NCBI GenBank assembly: GCA_020161265.1
Contig: JAIUOC010000008.1
Location: 1 to 64,000 of the forward strand
DNA length: 64,000 nt
Source: Chloroflexota bacterium
GTDB lineage: Bacteria > Chloroflexota > Chloroflexia > Chloroflexales > Herpetosiphonaceae
Reading direction: 5' to 3'
Below are positions 51,433 to 60,661 of this stretch, piece after piece; positions within the stretch are counted from its first letter, which is position 1, and each line of letters opens with the position of its first letter. The translations under genes and the position numbers were made by a program. Under the pieces are notes generated by a model that was not told where the DNA came from, made no database searches, and saw only the letters and a list, made by a program, of their open reading frames with translations.

Positions 51433-52566
51433 TTAACCTTTTACCCCGCCCAAGGTTAAGCCGCCAACGATATATTTTTGCAACGCCAGATAGACAATCG
51501 AGACTGGCAGCGAAATCATAATCGACATCGCCGCAAAATTCGACCATGAAACTGTGGCATATTGGCCAGTCATGGTTTGCAAGGCAATTGCCAAGGTATA
51601 ATTGTCGGCCTTGTTGATAAAGCGTGCGGTCAAAGCAAATTCTGTCCAGCCAGCCATAAAGCCCAAGAAGGCAGTTACGGCCAAAGCTGGGGTGGCCAAC
51701 GGCAGAATAATCCGGAAGAAGATTTGGTTTGGTGAAGCGCCGTCAATAATCGCGGCTTCTTCCAACTCCTTGGGAATCGTATCCAGATAGCCTTTGAGAT
51801 TCCAGATCGCGAATGGTAACGCGCCGGAAATCATGGCCAAGCCTACGCCATATAGCGAGCGACCAAGCTCAAATGGTCGGGCATTTTTAGGAATTTCAAT
51901 CTGCGTACCGCCCCATAAGAACAGTGCAGCCACCGCTAAACCGCCAACCAAGAATGCAGCTGAGCCAGCCCGAAAATCATCGGAGCGAACCCGTGAGATC
52001 GTCATAAGCGCTAGGCCAGCGACCAACAAGCCTGCCATCGTGAAATAAATGATGCGCAAGATTTCAAGGCTGGTGCTAATTTTGGCCAACATCGCAAACA
52101 ATGGCGCAAGCGTAGCAATCCCTGGCATCAACAAAATAAAGCCAATGCTCAAGAAAATCAATTTGCGCCCGACGAAGTTCAAGCGCGAGAAGGCATAGGC
52201 TGCTGAAACCCCGATCATCACTGAGAAGAACGAGACCCCTGCTGCCAAGAAAAAGCTATTGCCCATCAACTTCCAGAACGAGATATCGCCTGCTGATTTG
52301 GAAAGCGGTTGCTCGATCACTGCTTGATAGGAGCTTAACGAGATCGACGATGGAATAACTTCCAATTTGAGTGGTCGGGCACTGCCTGCTTCCTTGAACG
52401 AAAGCGTAACGATCCACATAATTGGAAACAAGACTGAAATTGCCACGGTCAAGCAAAATGCCTGCAACAGCAATTGTTGCCACCATTCCAATTGACGGCC
52501 AGCACCGCGCCCACGAGCAAACAGGCCTTTGCGGCTGGTCGGTTGTGCAATAGATGAATTAGCCAT
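51433..52566 (-). CDS. Sugar ABC transporter permease (MalG-like) with extra membrane segments
   Basis: A 377-residue inner-membrane permease. The EAA loop is EEAAIIDGASPNQIFFRIILP (residues about 269-289) which contacts the ATPase. TMs at 36-56, 103-127 and 136-158 match MalG/LacG family positions. An extra stretch of about 73 residues (about 163-235) holds two more hydrophobic segments (TMAGLLVAGLALMTI and AAFLVGGLAVAALFLWGG) before the family resumes with LYGVGLAMISGALPFAIW. Usual MalG-like length is near 280. It overlaps the MalF-like gene by 8 bases. The ATPase is not in the window. Confidence 0.9.
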   Translation of the reverse strand: MANSSIAQPTSRKGLFARGRGAGRQLEWWQQLLLQAFCLTVAISVLFPIMWIVTLSFKEAGSARPLKLEVIPSSISLSSYQAVIEQPLSKSAGDISFWKLMGNSFFLAAGVSFFSVMIGVSAAYAFSRLNFVGRKLIFLSIGFILLMPGIATLAPLFAMLAKISTSLEILRIIYFTMAGLLVAGLALMTISRVRSDDFRAGSAAFLVGGLAVAALFLWGGTQIEIPKNARPFELGRSLYGVGLAMISGALPFAIWNLKGYLDTIPKELEEAAIIDGASPNQIFFRIILPLATPALAVTAFLGFMAGWTEFALTARFINKADNYTLAIALQTMTGQYATVSWSNFAAMSIMISLPVSIVYLALQKYIVGGLTLGGVKG

Positions 52567-53596
52567 CGTATGACTCCGCTACTCGTGAAATTCTGGCGGT
52601 AATTGCTGAAATACAGCCCAGAATAATAAAGATAAAGACGCTAAATGCTGCCCCAATCCCAAACAGCGAGTTACCGTTGATCAGCTTATAGGCTTGGGTC
52701 ACCAAAATTTCGGTTTGGCCGAGTGGGCCGCCGCCGCTGATAAAGTAAATCACATGGAATAGATTGAAGGTTTGGATAATCCCCAAGATGGTTGCTGGAA
52801 CCATGGCGGGGCGCAGCAATGGCAGCGTAATTGTCCAGAATTTATTCCAGCCAGTTGCGCCGTCGATTGAAGCCGCTTCATATAATTCTTTGGGGATACT
52901 TTGGAGTGCGCCAGTGGCCACAATCGTCATAAATGGCCAGCCCAGCCAGATATTGGCAATCAACATGGCAAAGTACGAAAGTGGTAAGCCAAAGGCGACT
53001 GGCTGAATTTGTTGCAACCAATCGATCCCCTTATCGGGAAAGGCTGGGCCAAGAAAGATCTTCAACATCATATTGATCGCGCCATATTGCCCATCGAACA
53101 TATTGCGCCAAATCGTGGCAATAACCAACTGTGGCAGCACCATGGGCAAGATATAAATTGCGCGATAGATCTTTTTAAACCACAAACCCTCGACGTTCAA
53201 CATCACGGCGATGACGATCCCCAGTGAAACGTGAAAAATCACATTCGAGAATGTCCACCAAATGTTGAAGCCCAAGGTTCGCCAGAATTTGAAGCTGGCT
53301 AAGTCGGCGTTTTTAGTAGCCAACTTATCTTGCAAAATTAATTGATAGTTTTCAAAGCCCACATATTTGGGTGGCGTATAGTTTTTGGCAAGAGGGTTGA
53401 TGCTGGATGGGCCAAAGTCGGTTAGCGACATCCAAAATTGGTAGAGAATCGGATAGAACGTGATGATCGACATCACGATCAGAGCGGGAAAAAGATACGT
53501 ATAGGCTGTTCGCGAGGTTCTGGTGCGTGCCCACCACGAAGGTCGTGGGATGGCGCTATCACTAGCACGCTCGACGCTGCTTTCTGCCGATGCCAT
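52559..53596 (-). CDS. Sugar ABC transporter permease (MalF-like)
   Basis: A 345-residue permease with six predicted membrane segments. The first is AYTYLFPALIVMSIITFYPILYQFWMSL. The EAA loop is KELYEAASIDGATGWNKFWTITLPLL. It pairs with the downstream MalG-like permease to form the membrane channel of a carbohydrate uptake-1 type importer. A GGAG lies upstream of the ATG. A hairpin separates it from the binding-protein gene. Confidence 0.92.
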   Translation of the reverse strand: MASAESSVERASDSAIPRPSWWARTRTSRTAYTYLFPALIVMSIITFYPILYQFWMSLTDFGPSSINPLAKNYTPPKYVGFENYQLILQDKLATKNADLASFKFWRTLGFNIWWTFSNVIFHVSLGIVIAVMLNVEGLWFKKIYRAIYILPMVLPQLVIATIWRNMFDGQYGAINMMLKIFLGPAFPDKGIDWLQQIQPVAFGLPLSYFAMLIANIWLGWPFMTIVATGALQSIPKELYEAASIDGATGWNKFWTITLPLLRPAMVPATILGIIQTFNLFHVIYFISGGGPLGQTEILVTQAYKLINGNSLFGIGAAFSVFIFIILGCISAITARISRVAESYDG

Positions 53597-53720
53597 GGCG
53601 TGGCTCCTTTGCTGACAGGGGCGGGGTCTGTGATGATTTGGTATCGCGTGAGCGAGGAACAGGCCAGACTACGGCATCGTTACAGCACTATCTTTCGCTA
53701 AGCCCACCATAGCCTTGGCT

Positions 53721-53753
53721 CGACCCGTTCCCTCACAAGGAAGGAACGGGTCG
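53721..53753 (-). other. Stem-loop between binding-protein and permease genes
   Basis: cgacccgttcc (53721-53731) and ggaacgggtcg (53743-53753) pair perfectly, 11 bp, loop 11. There is no T-run. In sugar transport operons a hairpin at this point often lowers expression of permeases relative to the binding protein, by stabilising the upstream mRNA or partial termination; that role is inferred. Confidence 0.7.
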
Positions 53754-53763
53754 GTTGATTGCC

Positions 53764-55068
53764 TTATTTACCGTTAGCGGTATCCATTGCAGCACAGGCA
53801 TCAGTGATCGCCTTGGTTGCATCTTCGCCGCCATCAAGTGCTTTGGTTACAGCATCGCCAACTGGAGTCCAGAAGTTGTTAAGTTCTTGGTCTTGTGGGC
53901 GAGCATAGCCAGTTGAAGCAGCTTGGCTGAAGCCGAGCACCAACGCATCGGTTGGTACAACGTTGACATCAGCTGGAACGTGGCCAGCTTTTTCGGTGTA
54001 GATTTTTTGTGATTCGGTGTTGGTCAAGTACATTGCCAAAGCAACTGCACCTTCAACATTTTGGCTGTTGATGTTGACATAGAAACCGTCAACGCCAGTC
54101 AATGGGCCAGCAGGACCCTTAGGACCAGCAGGCATTGCGGCAACACCAAGTTTGTCGCTCAAAGCAGCTTGGTAGTCGGCCAAAACCCATGGCCCGTTGA
54201 TGATCATGTCAGCTTGGCCTTCGCGGAAGAGGGCATCAGCTTGAGCACCATCGGTTGAGAAAGTTGCGCCAGCAGCTTTGAGATCTTGCAAATACTTCAA
54301 GGCATCGCCGCCACCATCGACTAAGCCACATGACTTGTCGGCGGTGAACAAGCTAGCACCGAAAGCTTGGAAGAAGCCGAAGTTGTGGTAAGCGCTTTGG
54401 TTCAAGACCAATTTCTTGCCATCTTTGACCATTTGCAACAACTCGTCGGTGGTTGCTGGTGGGGTGGCTACGGTTGATTTGTTGTAGTACAAAGCAACGG
54501 CTTTGAATGATTCTGGAATACCATAGAGCTTGCCATCAACCGACATCCCAGCAACGCCAGCAGGAGCGATGTTGGTCAAGTTGGCTTTGTAAGCGTCGAG
54601 GTCGGCCAACAAGTTCTTGCGAGCCAAATCGCCCAAGCTATCATTTGGAGCCAAGAGCAAGTCTGGGCCGCCAGCAGCAGCAACGTCGTTTTCAAACTTG
54701 CTGAATACTTGGTCGAATGGTACTTGCAACACGCTGATGTTGGCTTCTGGGAACGCAGCCTTGGCTTTTTCGATCAACTCGGTCAAGGTTGCATCTTCAG
54801 CGCCACCGGTGCTGTAAGCGTGCCACAAGGTGATATCGCCAGTTGCTGCCATGCCGCCAGTTGCTGGGGCGGTAGTTGCTTCGGGAGCAGCGGTTGCTTC
54901 TGTAGTTGCGGCGGTTGGCTCAGCGGTTGCTTCTGCCGCAGTAGTTGGGGCGGCGGTTGGTTCTGCTGCGGTGGTTGGAGCAGTGGTTGGGGTGGTTTCG
55001 CCACCACAAGCTGCCAATAAACCGACCATCATGATACTGACGAGCAGGAAGCTCAAAATACGCTTCAT
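53764..55068 (-). CDS. Sugar-binding lipoprotein of ABC transporter
   Basis: A 434-residue extracytoplasmic solute-binding protein, family 1 (maltose/oligosaccharide type). Signal sequence ends in lipobox LLAAC (Cys21), then an Ala/Thr/Pro/Glu linker to about 75. ITLWHAYS is the usual first strand, and FENDVAAAGGPDLLLAPNDSLGDLA, GIPESFKAVALYYNKS, MIINGPWVLADY are family blocks. It delivers sugar to the permeases encoded next. Preceded by a ROK regulator gene. Confidence 0.93.
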   Translation of the reverse strand: MKRILSFLLVSIMMVGLLAACGGETTPTTAPTTAAEPTAAPTTAAEATAEPTAATTEATAAPEATTAPATGGMAATGDITLWHAYSTGGAEDATLTELIEKAKAAFPEANISVLQVPFDQVFSKFENDVAAAGGPDLLLAPNDSLGDLARKNLLADLDAYKANLTNIAPAGVAGMSVDGKLYGIPESFKAVALYYNKSTVATPPATTDELLQMVKDGKKLVLNQSAYHNFGFFQAFGASLFTADKSCGLVDGGGDALKYLQDLKAAGATFSTDGAQADALFREGQADMIINGPWVLADYQAALSDKLGVAAMPAGPKGPAGPLTGVDGFYVNINSQNVEGAVALAMYLTNTESQKIYTEKAGHVPADVNVVPTDALVLGFSQAASTGYARPQDQELNNFWTPVGDAVTKALDGGEDATKAITDACAAMDTANGK

Positions 55069-55177
55069 TGCTGTACACTCCTTTGTACCATATTGAAAAA
55101 TCTGTTACCGTGCCGATTAGGGCGAACAGGTGAATATGAGCGCGTGAAGGTTATTCACGCTCGATCAAGGGCAATTG

Positions 55178-56422
55178 TTAGCTTGCCAACGAACCAACCT
55201 CGTTGGAATGCACCCCTAAAGTTGCAGGGCGTTCCAAGGCTGGCGGCGCGAATAAGCGCTCGGTAGCAAGGGCTGCGGCTCCCAAGGCTGCGACATTGCG
55301 GCCTAGTGCGCCGGGCACAATCGAGGTATTATTCACTGCAATCGCTAAAGCGCGTCGCGCCACCGTTGCTCGAATCGTCTCGATTACTAATGGTGAGGTT
55401 TCCGGAATAACCCCGCCAATCACAACCCGATCAGGATTGAATATATTAATGATACTGGCAATTGCCACACCAAGATAGTGGGCGGTTCGCCGCAAAATAG
55501 CTTGAATTTCGGGGCTGCTCTCGGCTTTACGCACCAAGGCATGCACATCATCATCGGCACTAATCAGCTTTTGCTCGCGGGCTAGCCGTAAAACCGTGAT
55601 TTGTGAAGCCAAGGCTTCGAGTGAGCCAGCGTTGATTGGGCCAAATGATTCATCGTTTTCGACGCTGAGGGTGGTATGCCCAACCTCGCCAGCGCTACCA
55701 ATCGAGCCGCGGAACAAATGACTATCAATAATCAAGCCAGCGCCAATCCCGGCGCTACTCATATATAAGTAGACCATGTTTTGCGCACCTTTACCTGCGC
55801 CCCAACGATACTCGGCCATCGCGGCTAAGTTGGCATCGTTATCAATTGATACGGGCAAGCGGAAGGTTTGGCTTAACTCTTCGCGAATTGGCACGTTATC
55901 CCAACCAGGCATAACTGGCGGGGCAATTGTGCGGCCATTGCGAAAATCCAATGGGCCAGGCACGCCAACCCCAATCGCACTAATGCGGCCACGGCCAACC
56001 GGCGATTCGGTCAGCATCGTGCTAATCAATTGTTTGATTAGCGGCATGCCAACGGTAGGGCCATCATTAACATTGAAGGAAATTTGACGACGCGAACAGA
56101 TTCGGGCGTTCAAATCGGTAATAACGGCACTAACGGCGTTGCGCGAAACATCAAGCCCAATAATATAATTGGCTTGATAATTGAATTCGAGGATAATTGG
56201 CCGTCGGCCACCTTTTGAGGTACCAATGCCCGTTTCCGTAACAAGGCTTGCGTCAATCAGATCGTTAATGATGCTTGAAACGGTCGAACGACTTAACTTG
56301 GTGTGCTTGGCGATATCTGCCCGCGAAATCCGTCCTTCACGCCGAATTAACTGGAGTACCAGGGCGCGGTTGAGTTCTCGCATCAAACTCAGATCAGCTG
56401 TCAATGCCGAAGGACGATTCAT
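55178..56422 (-). CDS. ROK-family transcriptional regulator
   Basis: A 414-residue NagC/XylR-like repressor. N-terminal winged HTH (ALVLQLIRREGRISRADIAKHTKLSRSTVSSIINDL) is followed by a ROK sugar-kinase-like domain (GLDVSRNAVSAVITDL, GVGVPGPLD, SIDNDANLAAMAE). The usual ROK zinc site CxCGxxGC is missing; the matching stretch reads ESFGPINAGSLEALAS without any Cys. The catalytic-type Asp of ROK kinases is in DNDAN. It likely controls the sugar ABC genes downstream, the same strand. A ttgtc-aa-gacaa palindrome at 56475-56486 is a possible site. Confidence 0.9.
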   Translation of the reverse strand: MNRPSALTADLSLMRELNRALVLQLIRREGRISRADIAKHTKLSRSTVSSIINDLIDASLVTETGIGTSKGGRRPIILEFNYQANYIIGLDVSRNAVSAVITDLNARICSRRQISFNVNDGPTVGMPLIKQLISTMLTESPVGRGRISAIGVGVPGPLDFRNGRTIAPPVMPGWDNVPIREELSQTFRLPVSIDNDANLAAMAEYRWGAGKGAQNMVYLYMSSAGIGAGLIIDSHLFRGSIGSAGEVGHTTLSVENDESFGPINAGSLEALASQITVLRLAREQKLISADDDVHALVRKAESSPEIQAILRRTAHYLGVAIASIINIFNPDRVVIGGVIPETSPLVIETIRATVARRALAIAVNNTSIVPGALGRNVAALGAAALATERLFAPPALERPATLGVHSNEVGSLAS

Positions 56423-56565
56423 TTGCAGGCTCCTACTTGGTAAGTGGCTCCGATTTTAGCAACTATTTGGTACTTTGTCAAGACAACAAACAAACATGGC
56501 CGTTTTATGATAGAATGCGATTTAGGCCGTTCTAAAGCTTTAAATCGCAATTGAGGCTTGTCGCT

Positions 56566-57927
56566 ATGGATGACCGATTATCAATCAGGCTGGAGCAATC
56601 GCTCGATTTTTGTATTAAATGTAATATTTGTACGACTGCATGTCCGGTGGCAGCGGTCACCGATCAATTTCCTGGTCCCAAGTATGTCGGGCCGCAAGCA
56701 GGCCGTTTTCGCCATGATCAAGCTGAGCATTCGCCCGATCATTCAGTGGATTATTGCTCTGGCTGTCGAGTTTGTAACGAGGTTTGCCCAACTGGCGTGC
56801 CAATCGCTGAACTCAATGCCCGTGCCCGAGCGCAGATGGTACGCGAACATGGCTTGCCCTTGCGCAACCGCCTGCTTGGGCGCTCGGAGCTGTTGGGAAT
56901 GCTGGGCACACCCTTCGCCCCGCTAGCCAATTGGACAATGAGCAATCGGCCAATTCGTTGGTTGATTGAAAAATTATTTAAGATCGATCGGCGTGCGCCG
57001 CTGCCACAGTGGGCTGGCTATACCTTGCGCGGCTGGGCACGCAAACATCTGCCCCGCGCTGCCACACCGTTACGCTGGACGTATGGCCTGCGTTCGTGGC
57101 TCAGCCGCACCGCGCTTGTGCCGCTTGAACAACGCCGTTTGGTCCAAACTCAAACCCTACAACCAGCAGTTTCCACAATTTCACGTAAAGTCGTCTATTT
57201 TCATGGCTGCTCAACCAATTATTATGAGCCACATGTTGGCAAAGCTGCCTTAGAAGTGCTGACCCGCAATGGCTGTGAGGTGGTGTTGGCTAATCAGGGT
57301 TGTTGTGGGTTGCCGATGCTTTCTAATGGTGAGTTTAATGCAGCCCGCCGTTATCATGCCGCCAATGTTCATGCCTTATTGCCATGGATTCGCCAAGGTT
57401 ATGTGGTGGTAGGAACTTCGACCAGTTGTACTTTGACGCTCAAAGATGAAGCTCCCGAATTGTTGGGCTGGCATGATCCTGAGGTTCAATTGGTGGCCGA
57501 ACAAACCTACGATATTTTTGAATATTTGCGTTTGCTCGACGAAGCAGGCAAATTTGATCGCAACTTGGGTGCAATCGAAGAGAGCTTGCCCTACCATCCG
57601 CCTTGTCAATTAAAAGCCCATCGCATCGGCCTGCCAGCCCGCGATATTTTGGCGCATATTCCAGGCTTGCAAATTGAGCGAAGCCAAGCAGCCTGTTGTG
57701 GGATTGCTGGCACCTATGGCCTAAAAACCGAAAAATACCCAATCGCAATGGATGTGGGTAAACCGTTATTTGAATGGGCCAGTCAACATCCCGCTGATAC
57801 GGTGCTGTGTGATAGCGAAACCTGTCGCTGGCAAATTAGCCACGGGACGGGTATGGAAACCCGTCATCCCGTGGAACTTTTAGCCGAGGCCTATCGCCGA
57901 TTTGATCAACAGCGCCAACTTAGCTAA
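56566..57927 (+). CDS. GlpC-like (Fe-S)-binding protein
   Basis: A 453-residue protein with two N-terminal 4Fe-4S motifs (CIKCNICTTACPV and CSGCRVCNEVCPT), and two CCG domains (HGCSTNYYEPH...NQGCCGLPML and YHPPCQLKAHRIG...QAACCGIAGTYG). This is the architecture of GlpC, the electron-transfer subunit of anaerobic glycerol-3-phosphate dehydrogenase, and of related heterodisulfide-reductase-like proteins. The ATG at 56566 follows GAGG. GlpA and GlpB are absent from the window, so the donor is unknown. It converges on the TPR gene with an 8-base overlap of stops. Confidence 0.87.
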   Translation: MDDRLSIRLEQSLDFCIKCNICTTACPVAAVTDQFPGPKYVGPQAGRFRHDQAEHSPDHSVDYCSGCRVCNEVCPTGVPIAELNARARAQMVREHGLPLRNRLLGRSELLGMLGTPFAPLANWTMSNRPIRWLIEKLFKIDRRAPLPQWAGYTLRGWARKHLPRAATPLRWTYGLRSWLSRTALVPLEQRRLVQTQTLQPAVSTISRKVVYFHGCSTNYYEPHVGKAALEVLTRNGCEVVLANQGCCGLPMLSNGEFNAARRYHAANVHALLPWIRQGYVVVGTSTSCTLTLKDEAPELLGWHDPEVQLVAEQTYDIFEYLRLLDEAGKFDRNLGAIEESLPYHPPCQLKAHRIGLPARDILAHIPGLQIERSQAACCGIAGTYGLKTEKYPIAMDVGKPLFEWASQHPADTVLCDSETCRWQISHGTGMETRHPVELLAEAYRRFDQQRQLS

Positions 57928-58798
57928 CACTGGTTTCTACTTTGGCTCGCCACGCAGCATGAACATATCCGCCTTCATGGTCGGAGTGTTCGATTCGTTC
58001 AAAGCTGGAGCGGGCGGCATCAACCTGACCCAAGCTACGTTGCAATTGACCAATTCGATAGAGCAATTCAGCTTGTTGCGGAATCGGGCAGCCATTCAAC
58101 AAAAGTTCAGCTTGATCTAAGGCTAATTGGACTTGGCGTTCGTCGTTGGCCAAAAATGCCAATTCGGCGCGGGCAACATAGAGGCTGGCTTTGGCGGCAA
58201 CATGCGGCGCTAAGGCCAAGCCTGCTTCGATCCATTGCTTGGTGGTTTGGCTAGCTTCATCAAAATGCAAGCTCAACAACGCGTTGTGGCTATAGCTCAA
58301 AGCCAATTGCTCGTCCAACACCAAGGCCATACTGGCATAATGGCGAGCTTCGTTCCAATCGCCGTGAGCAGCCAAAGCGCGGCTCATTTCTAAATAAATT
58401 GGGGCATGAAATGGATAGAGTTGGTCGGCGCGTTCGATCGCTTTGATGGCGGCTTCGGTTTCGCCTTGAGCCAATTGAATCGAACCCATGGCCAACCAAG
58501 CATCAGCTGAATCGGGGTAAATACGCAGCGACCATAAAACGAGGCGTTCAGCTTGGGCATACGAACCGCGTGCCCAAGCTCGTCCGGCGTACCAAACCAA
58601 GGCAATCCGAGCAACAAATAAGCCAATCAACAACTCGCCGAGCAAAGCCACGCCAACTGCTTGATTGGTTAAAAAGTACAAGCCACAGAGCGCTGGAAAC
58701 ACCACAAGTTCTGGCATTAGCATCACCGCTCGACCAACCCGTATTCCTGTGGTTAGCTGTCGTCGTTCCTGCCGTTGCGCCGTCATGATTGTCGCCAT
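57920..58798 (-). CDS. Membrane protein with TPR repeats
   Basis: A 292-residue protein. Two hydrophobic segments in residues 26-72 (MLMPELVVFPALCGLYFL and AVGVALLGELLIGLFVARIALVWY) are followed by about five tetratricopeptide-like repeats (AERLVLWSLRIYPDSADAWLAMGSIQLAQGETEAAI and so on). The TPR part probably mediates protein contacts at the cytoplasmic face. Function unknown. Its 3' end overlaps that of the GlpC-like gene. Confidence 0.8.
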   Translation of the reverse strand: MATIMTAQRQERRQLTTGIRVGRAVMLMPELVVFPALCGLYFLTNQAVGVALLGELLIGLFVARIALVWYAGRAWARGSYAQAERLVLWSLRIYPDSADAWLAMGSIQLAQGETEAAIKAIERADQLYPFHAPIYLEMSRALAAHGDWNEARHYASMALVLDEQLALSYSHNALLSLHFDEASQTTKQWIEAGLALAPHVAAKASLYVARAELAFLANDERQVQLALDQAELLLNGCPIPQQAELLYRIGQLQRSLGQVDAARSSFERIEHSDHEGGYVHAAWRAKVETSVS

Positions 58799-58886
58799 AG
58801 CTCAACCCCTTGTTATATATACTCGTATCAGGGTTAAGTATCGCCCAAGGTTGTGACAACGAGTGTCACAACCTTGAAAATTTGTG

Positions 58887-59582
58887 CTATTTTGCTAAAC
58901 TCCAAGCTACTGCTGCCTGACCATGCAACAGGGTGGTATCGAACAGTGGCACCTCACAATCAGCTTGGTTAATCAACAAGCCAATTTCGGTGCAGCCCAA
59001 AATAATGCCCTGTGCTCCGGCTGCAACCAGATCGTTAATCACCGCCAAATAGTAGGCTTTGGAGCTAGAGTCGATTTTGCCAAGGCACAATTCATCGAAA
59101 ATAATCCGATGAATTTCATCACGCTGTTCTGGCTCAGGCGTGACGACCGCCAAGCCATAGCGTTGGCGCAAACGCCCAGCATAAAAATCGTGCTCCATGG
59201 TGAAGCGTGTGCCCAGCAAACCAATTGTAGTTAATTGTTGCTGTTGAATCGCCGCTGCCGTTGGATCGACGATATGAATGAATGGCACTTCGACTGCTTG
59301 CTCAATTGCGGTTGCTACCAGATGCATGGTGTTGGTGCAAAGCACAATACATTCAGCGCCAGCCGCTACCAAATTACGAGCAGCCTGGGCCAAAATCTCC
59401 CCAGCAGTTTCCCATTGATCAGCCTTTTGCAACGCGGCAATTTCAGCAAAATCAACTGAATACAACACACATTTGGCTGAATGCAAACCCCCAAAACGCT
59501 GTTTGACCGCTTGGTTGAGCACCTGATAATAACTGACGCTCGATTCCCAACTCATCCCGCCAATGAGGCCAATCGTTTTCAT
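58887..59582 (-). CDS. Aspartate/glutamate racemase family protein
   Basis: A 231-residue cofactor-independent racemase. KTIGLIGGMSWESSVSYY is the family N-terminus. The two catalytic Cys are in CIVLCTNTMHLVA and GIILGCTEIGLLI. Start at 59582 has AAGGAG upstream. Sequence favours the YgeA/aspartate racemase branch. It may supply D-amino acids or act as a broad racemase; context gives no pathway. Confidence 0.9.
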   Translation of the reverse strand: MKTIGLIGGMSWESSVSYYQVLNQAVKQRFGGLHSAKCVLYSVDFAEIAALQKADQWETAGEILAQAARNLVAAGAECIVLCTNTMHLVATAIEQAVEVPFIHIVDPTAAAIQQQQLTTIGLLGTRFTMEHDFYAGRLRQRYGLAVVTPEPEQRDEIHRIIFDELCLGKIDSSSKAYYLAVINDLVAAGAQGIILGCTEIGLLINQADCEVPLFDTTLLHGQAAVAWSLAK

Positions 59583-59757
59583 GCAAAGCTCCTTGGTACA
59601 GCAAACATCAACATGGAGCAATGGTTGGTTGGCCATATGCTACGCCGCCTATGATACGCGCTTTTGCTTACGACAATTCTGCGACAGGGCTGCGATTGGC
59701 TTGTGACAAGTGGCAAGTATGCTCAGCATGTTCGTTTTTGAGCATAGGAGCATTGCC

Positions 59758-60603
59758 TTGAACCAGCCTCAATCAATTCAAACAGCTACTAATGGTGCGA
59801 AAATTAGTATATTTTTACTGCTAACCACGGTTTTGACGGCAATTTGTTATTATTTTTTGGTTGGCCCAAATCCGCAAGCGGCATTTGGATTAGGGTTGAT
59901 CTTCAGTCCAGCGCTAGCCGCAGTCATCACCCAATTAGTTTTCGAGCGGCGGTTGGCAGGTTTGGGCTGGAAAATCGCCGCACCCAAGGATTTATTGCTC
60001 AGCTATGGGTTGCCTGTGAGCTATGGCTTAGTCGTGTATAGCGTGGTTTGGCTGAGCGGCATTGGTGATGTTTCGTTGCAAGCCTTAGCAAGCCACGTTG
60101 GCCTAGCCACACCGTTGCCAATCAGCGGCTTTTGGGGCTATTTGGGCGAGGTTGCAACGCTTGGCATCGTTCGATCAGCAATCTTGGCATTTGGTGAGGA
60201 ATTGGGCTGGCGCGGATTTTTAGTGCCAGAGTTGAGCAAACGCTATTCGCTCGCCGCAACCGCGACAATCAGTGGGCTTATTTGGGCAATCTGGCATTAT
60301 CCAGCGATTTTGTTGGTTGAGTATAACAATGCTGGTGCACCGCTGTGGTTTGGCTTAGGCTGTTTTACAATTTTAGTGATTGGCCTGAGCTTTGTGATGG
60401 CGTGGTTGCGCCTGAAATCGGCCAGTGTTTGGCCAGCAGTGCTGTTGCATGCCAGCCATAATATTTTCATCCAGACAGTTTTTAATCCGCTGACCAGCAA
60501 AAATGCCATTACGCCCTATGTAATCGATGAATTTGGGCTTGGTTTGGCGCTCGTCGTGGGCTTAGTGGCGTGGTTAGTTTGGCGGCGAACAAGATATCAA
60601 TAA
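59758..60603 (+). CDS. CPBP-family intramembrane metalloprotease
   Basis: A 281-residue polytopic protein of the CAAX protease/bacteriocin-processing (Abi) family. Motif 1 is FGEELGWRGFLVPEL (EExxxR), motif 2 WAIWHYPAIL, motif 3 HASHNIFIQTVFN, giving the Glu/His metal site. The TTG start at 59758 follows AGGAG by 7 bases; an ATG at 59710 has no Shine-Dalgarno. Substrate unknown. Confidence 0.87.
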   Translation: MNQPQSIQTATNGAKISIFLLLTTVLTAICYYFLVGPNPQAAFGLGLIFSPALAAVITQLVFERRLAGLGWKIAAPKDLLLSYGLPVSYGLVVYSVVWLSGIGDVSLQALASHVGLATPLPISGFWGYLGEVATLGIVRSAILAFGEELGWRGFLVPELSKRYSLAATATISGLIWAIWHYPAILLVEYNNAGAPLWFGLGCFTILVIGLSFVMAWLRLKSASVWPAVLLHASHNIFIQTVFNPLTSKNAITPYVIDEFGLGLALVVGLVAWLVWRRTRYQ

Positions 60604-60620
60604 TAACCCATGGATATCCT

Positions 60621-60660
60621 AAAAAAAGCTCCTACTCAGTTGAGCAGGAGCCTTTGTTTC
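60621..60660. terminator. Terminator between CPBP protease and hypothetical gene
   Basis: gctcct-a-ctc / gag-c-aggagc (60628-60651) with one mismatch. On the minus strand it is followed by seven T, a strong terminator for the leftward gene; on the plus strand the tail ctttgttt is weaker. Confidence 0.8.
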
Positions 60661-60661
60661 A

